The notes beneath the pieces are model-generated. The model made no database searches. It was not told the DNA's origin and was given only the letters and a program-made list of their open reading frames with translations. From Microscilla marina ATCC 23134 (GTDB taxonomy: Bacteria > Bacteroidota > Bacteroidia > Cytophagales > Microscillaceae), in contig NZ_AAWS01000017.1 in NCBI RefSeq assembly GCF_000169175.1, positions 62,001-126,000 on the forward strand: a stretch of 64,000 nt of DNA, in the 5' to 3' direction. Every line of letters starts with the position of its first letter. Position 1 is the first letter of the stretch. The position numbers were made by a program, and so were the translations under genes. Of the stretch, positions 63,956-64,000 are shown one piece after another.

Positions 63956-64000
63956 ATTAATATATGACTTGCTGAAAATAAGTGAAACTATGAATTGTTA

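Noticed and set aside
1-64000. tRNA or rRNA genes
   Set aside because: No cloverleaf with a TTCGA-type T loop or rRNA block was seen by reading; a tRNAscan or Rfam search would decide.

Overview
This window looks like chromosomal DNA of an AT-rich member of the Bacteroidota, most likely the Cytophagales; a marine gliding relative of Microscilla would fit, but that is inference. Supporting signs are repeated -7 elements of the TAnnTTTG type, often TATTTTTG or TATATTTG; weak or absent Shine-Dalgarno sequences in front of most genes; lipoboxes on short N-terminal signal peptides; DUF4199 and DUF2927 proteins; and a typical Bacteroidota ribosomal and fatty-acid gene order. No rRNA, tRNA, CRISPR array or phage was recognised.

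Layout. 1-5.7 kb: a TPR protein cut by the window edge, a coiled-coil membrane protein, a dihydroorotase-like protein that lacks metal-binding histidines, a DUF4199 membrane protein, three small unknown proteins and an AAC(3)-I-like acetyltransferase. 5.7-7.8 kb: an accessory patch with an intergenic repeat, an IS110-family transposase broken by one frameshift, and a structured segment upstream of it that could be a bridge RNA. 7.8-16 kb: rhodanese, aspS, a HAMP/PP2C signalling phosphatase, rplM-rpsI-rpsB and tsf. 16-24 kb: exported proteins (lipoprotein, orphan carboxypeptidase-regulatory domain, thioredoxin, DUF2927, dipeptidyl peptidase IV, Kelch protein, retropepsin/PDZ protease). 24-31 kb: dnaK, a VWA protein with a nicotinamidase-like hydrolase, a palindrome-rich spacer, a TPR/PP2C phosphatase and a small double-glycine leader peptide. 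31-38.8 kb: GNAT, membrane protein, RidA, SDR-type threonine dehydrogenase, a 59-residue protein, rsmA, leucyl aminopeptidase, pdxA. 38.9-43.9 kb: the yceD-rpmF-plsX-fabH-accB-accC block, joining ribosome assembly with fatty-acid initiation. 44-48.3 kb: an unusual cluster of an E1/ThiF-like protein, three related SpoIIAA-like small proteins and an acyltransferase-esterase fusion. 48.5-54 kb: class V aminotransferase, marC behind a hairpin leader, an ECF sigma factor with a probable partner membrane protein, a lipoprotein and a TIGR01777 epimerase. 54.3-64 kb: kbl, thioesterase, N-formylglutamate amidohydrolase-like protein, arginase-fold protein, thymidylate kinase, GNAT, CoA-binding protein and a UvrD/RecB-type helicase.

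How genes work together. tdh (34 kb) and kbl (54 kb) form the two-step threonine-to-glycine pathway although 20 kb apart. plsX, fabH, accB and accC supply acyl precursors. rplM, rpsI, rpsB and tsf serve translation. The two PP2C phosphatases share a catalytic module but carry different sensors. The best candidates for something new are the E1-like/SpoIIAA-like/acyltransferase-esterase cluster, the structured segment next to the IS110 transposase, the double-glycine peptide, the marC leader and a modular intergenic repeat whose 42-base block sits inverted at opposite ends in two copies.
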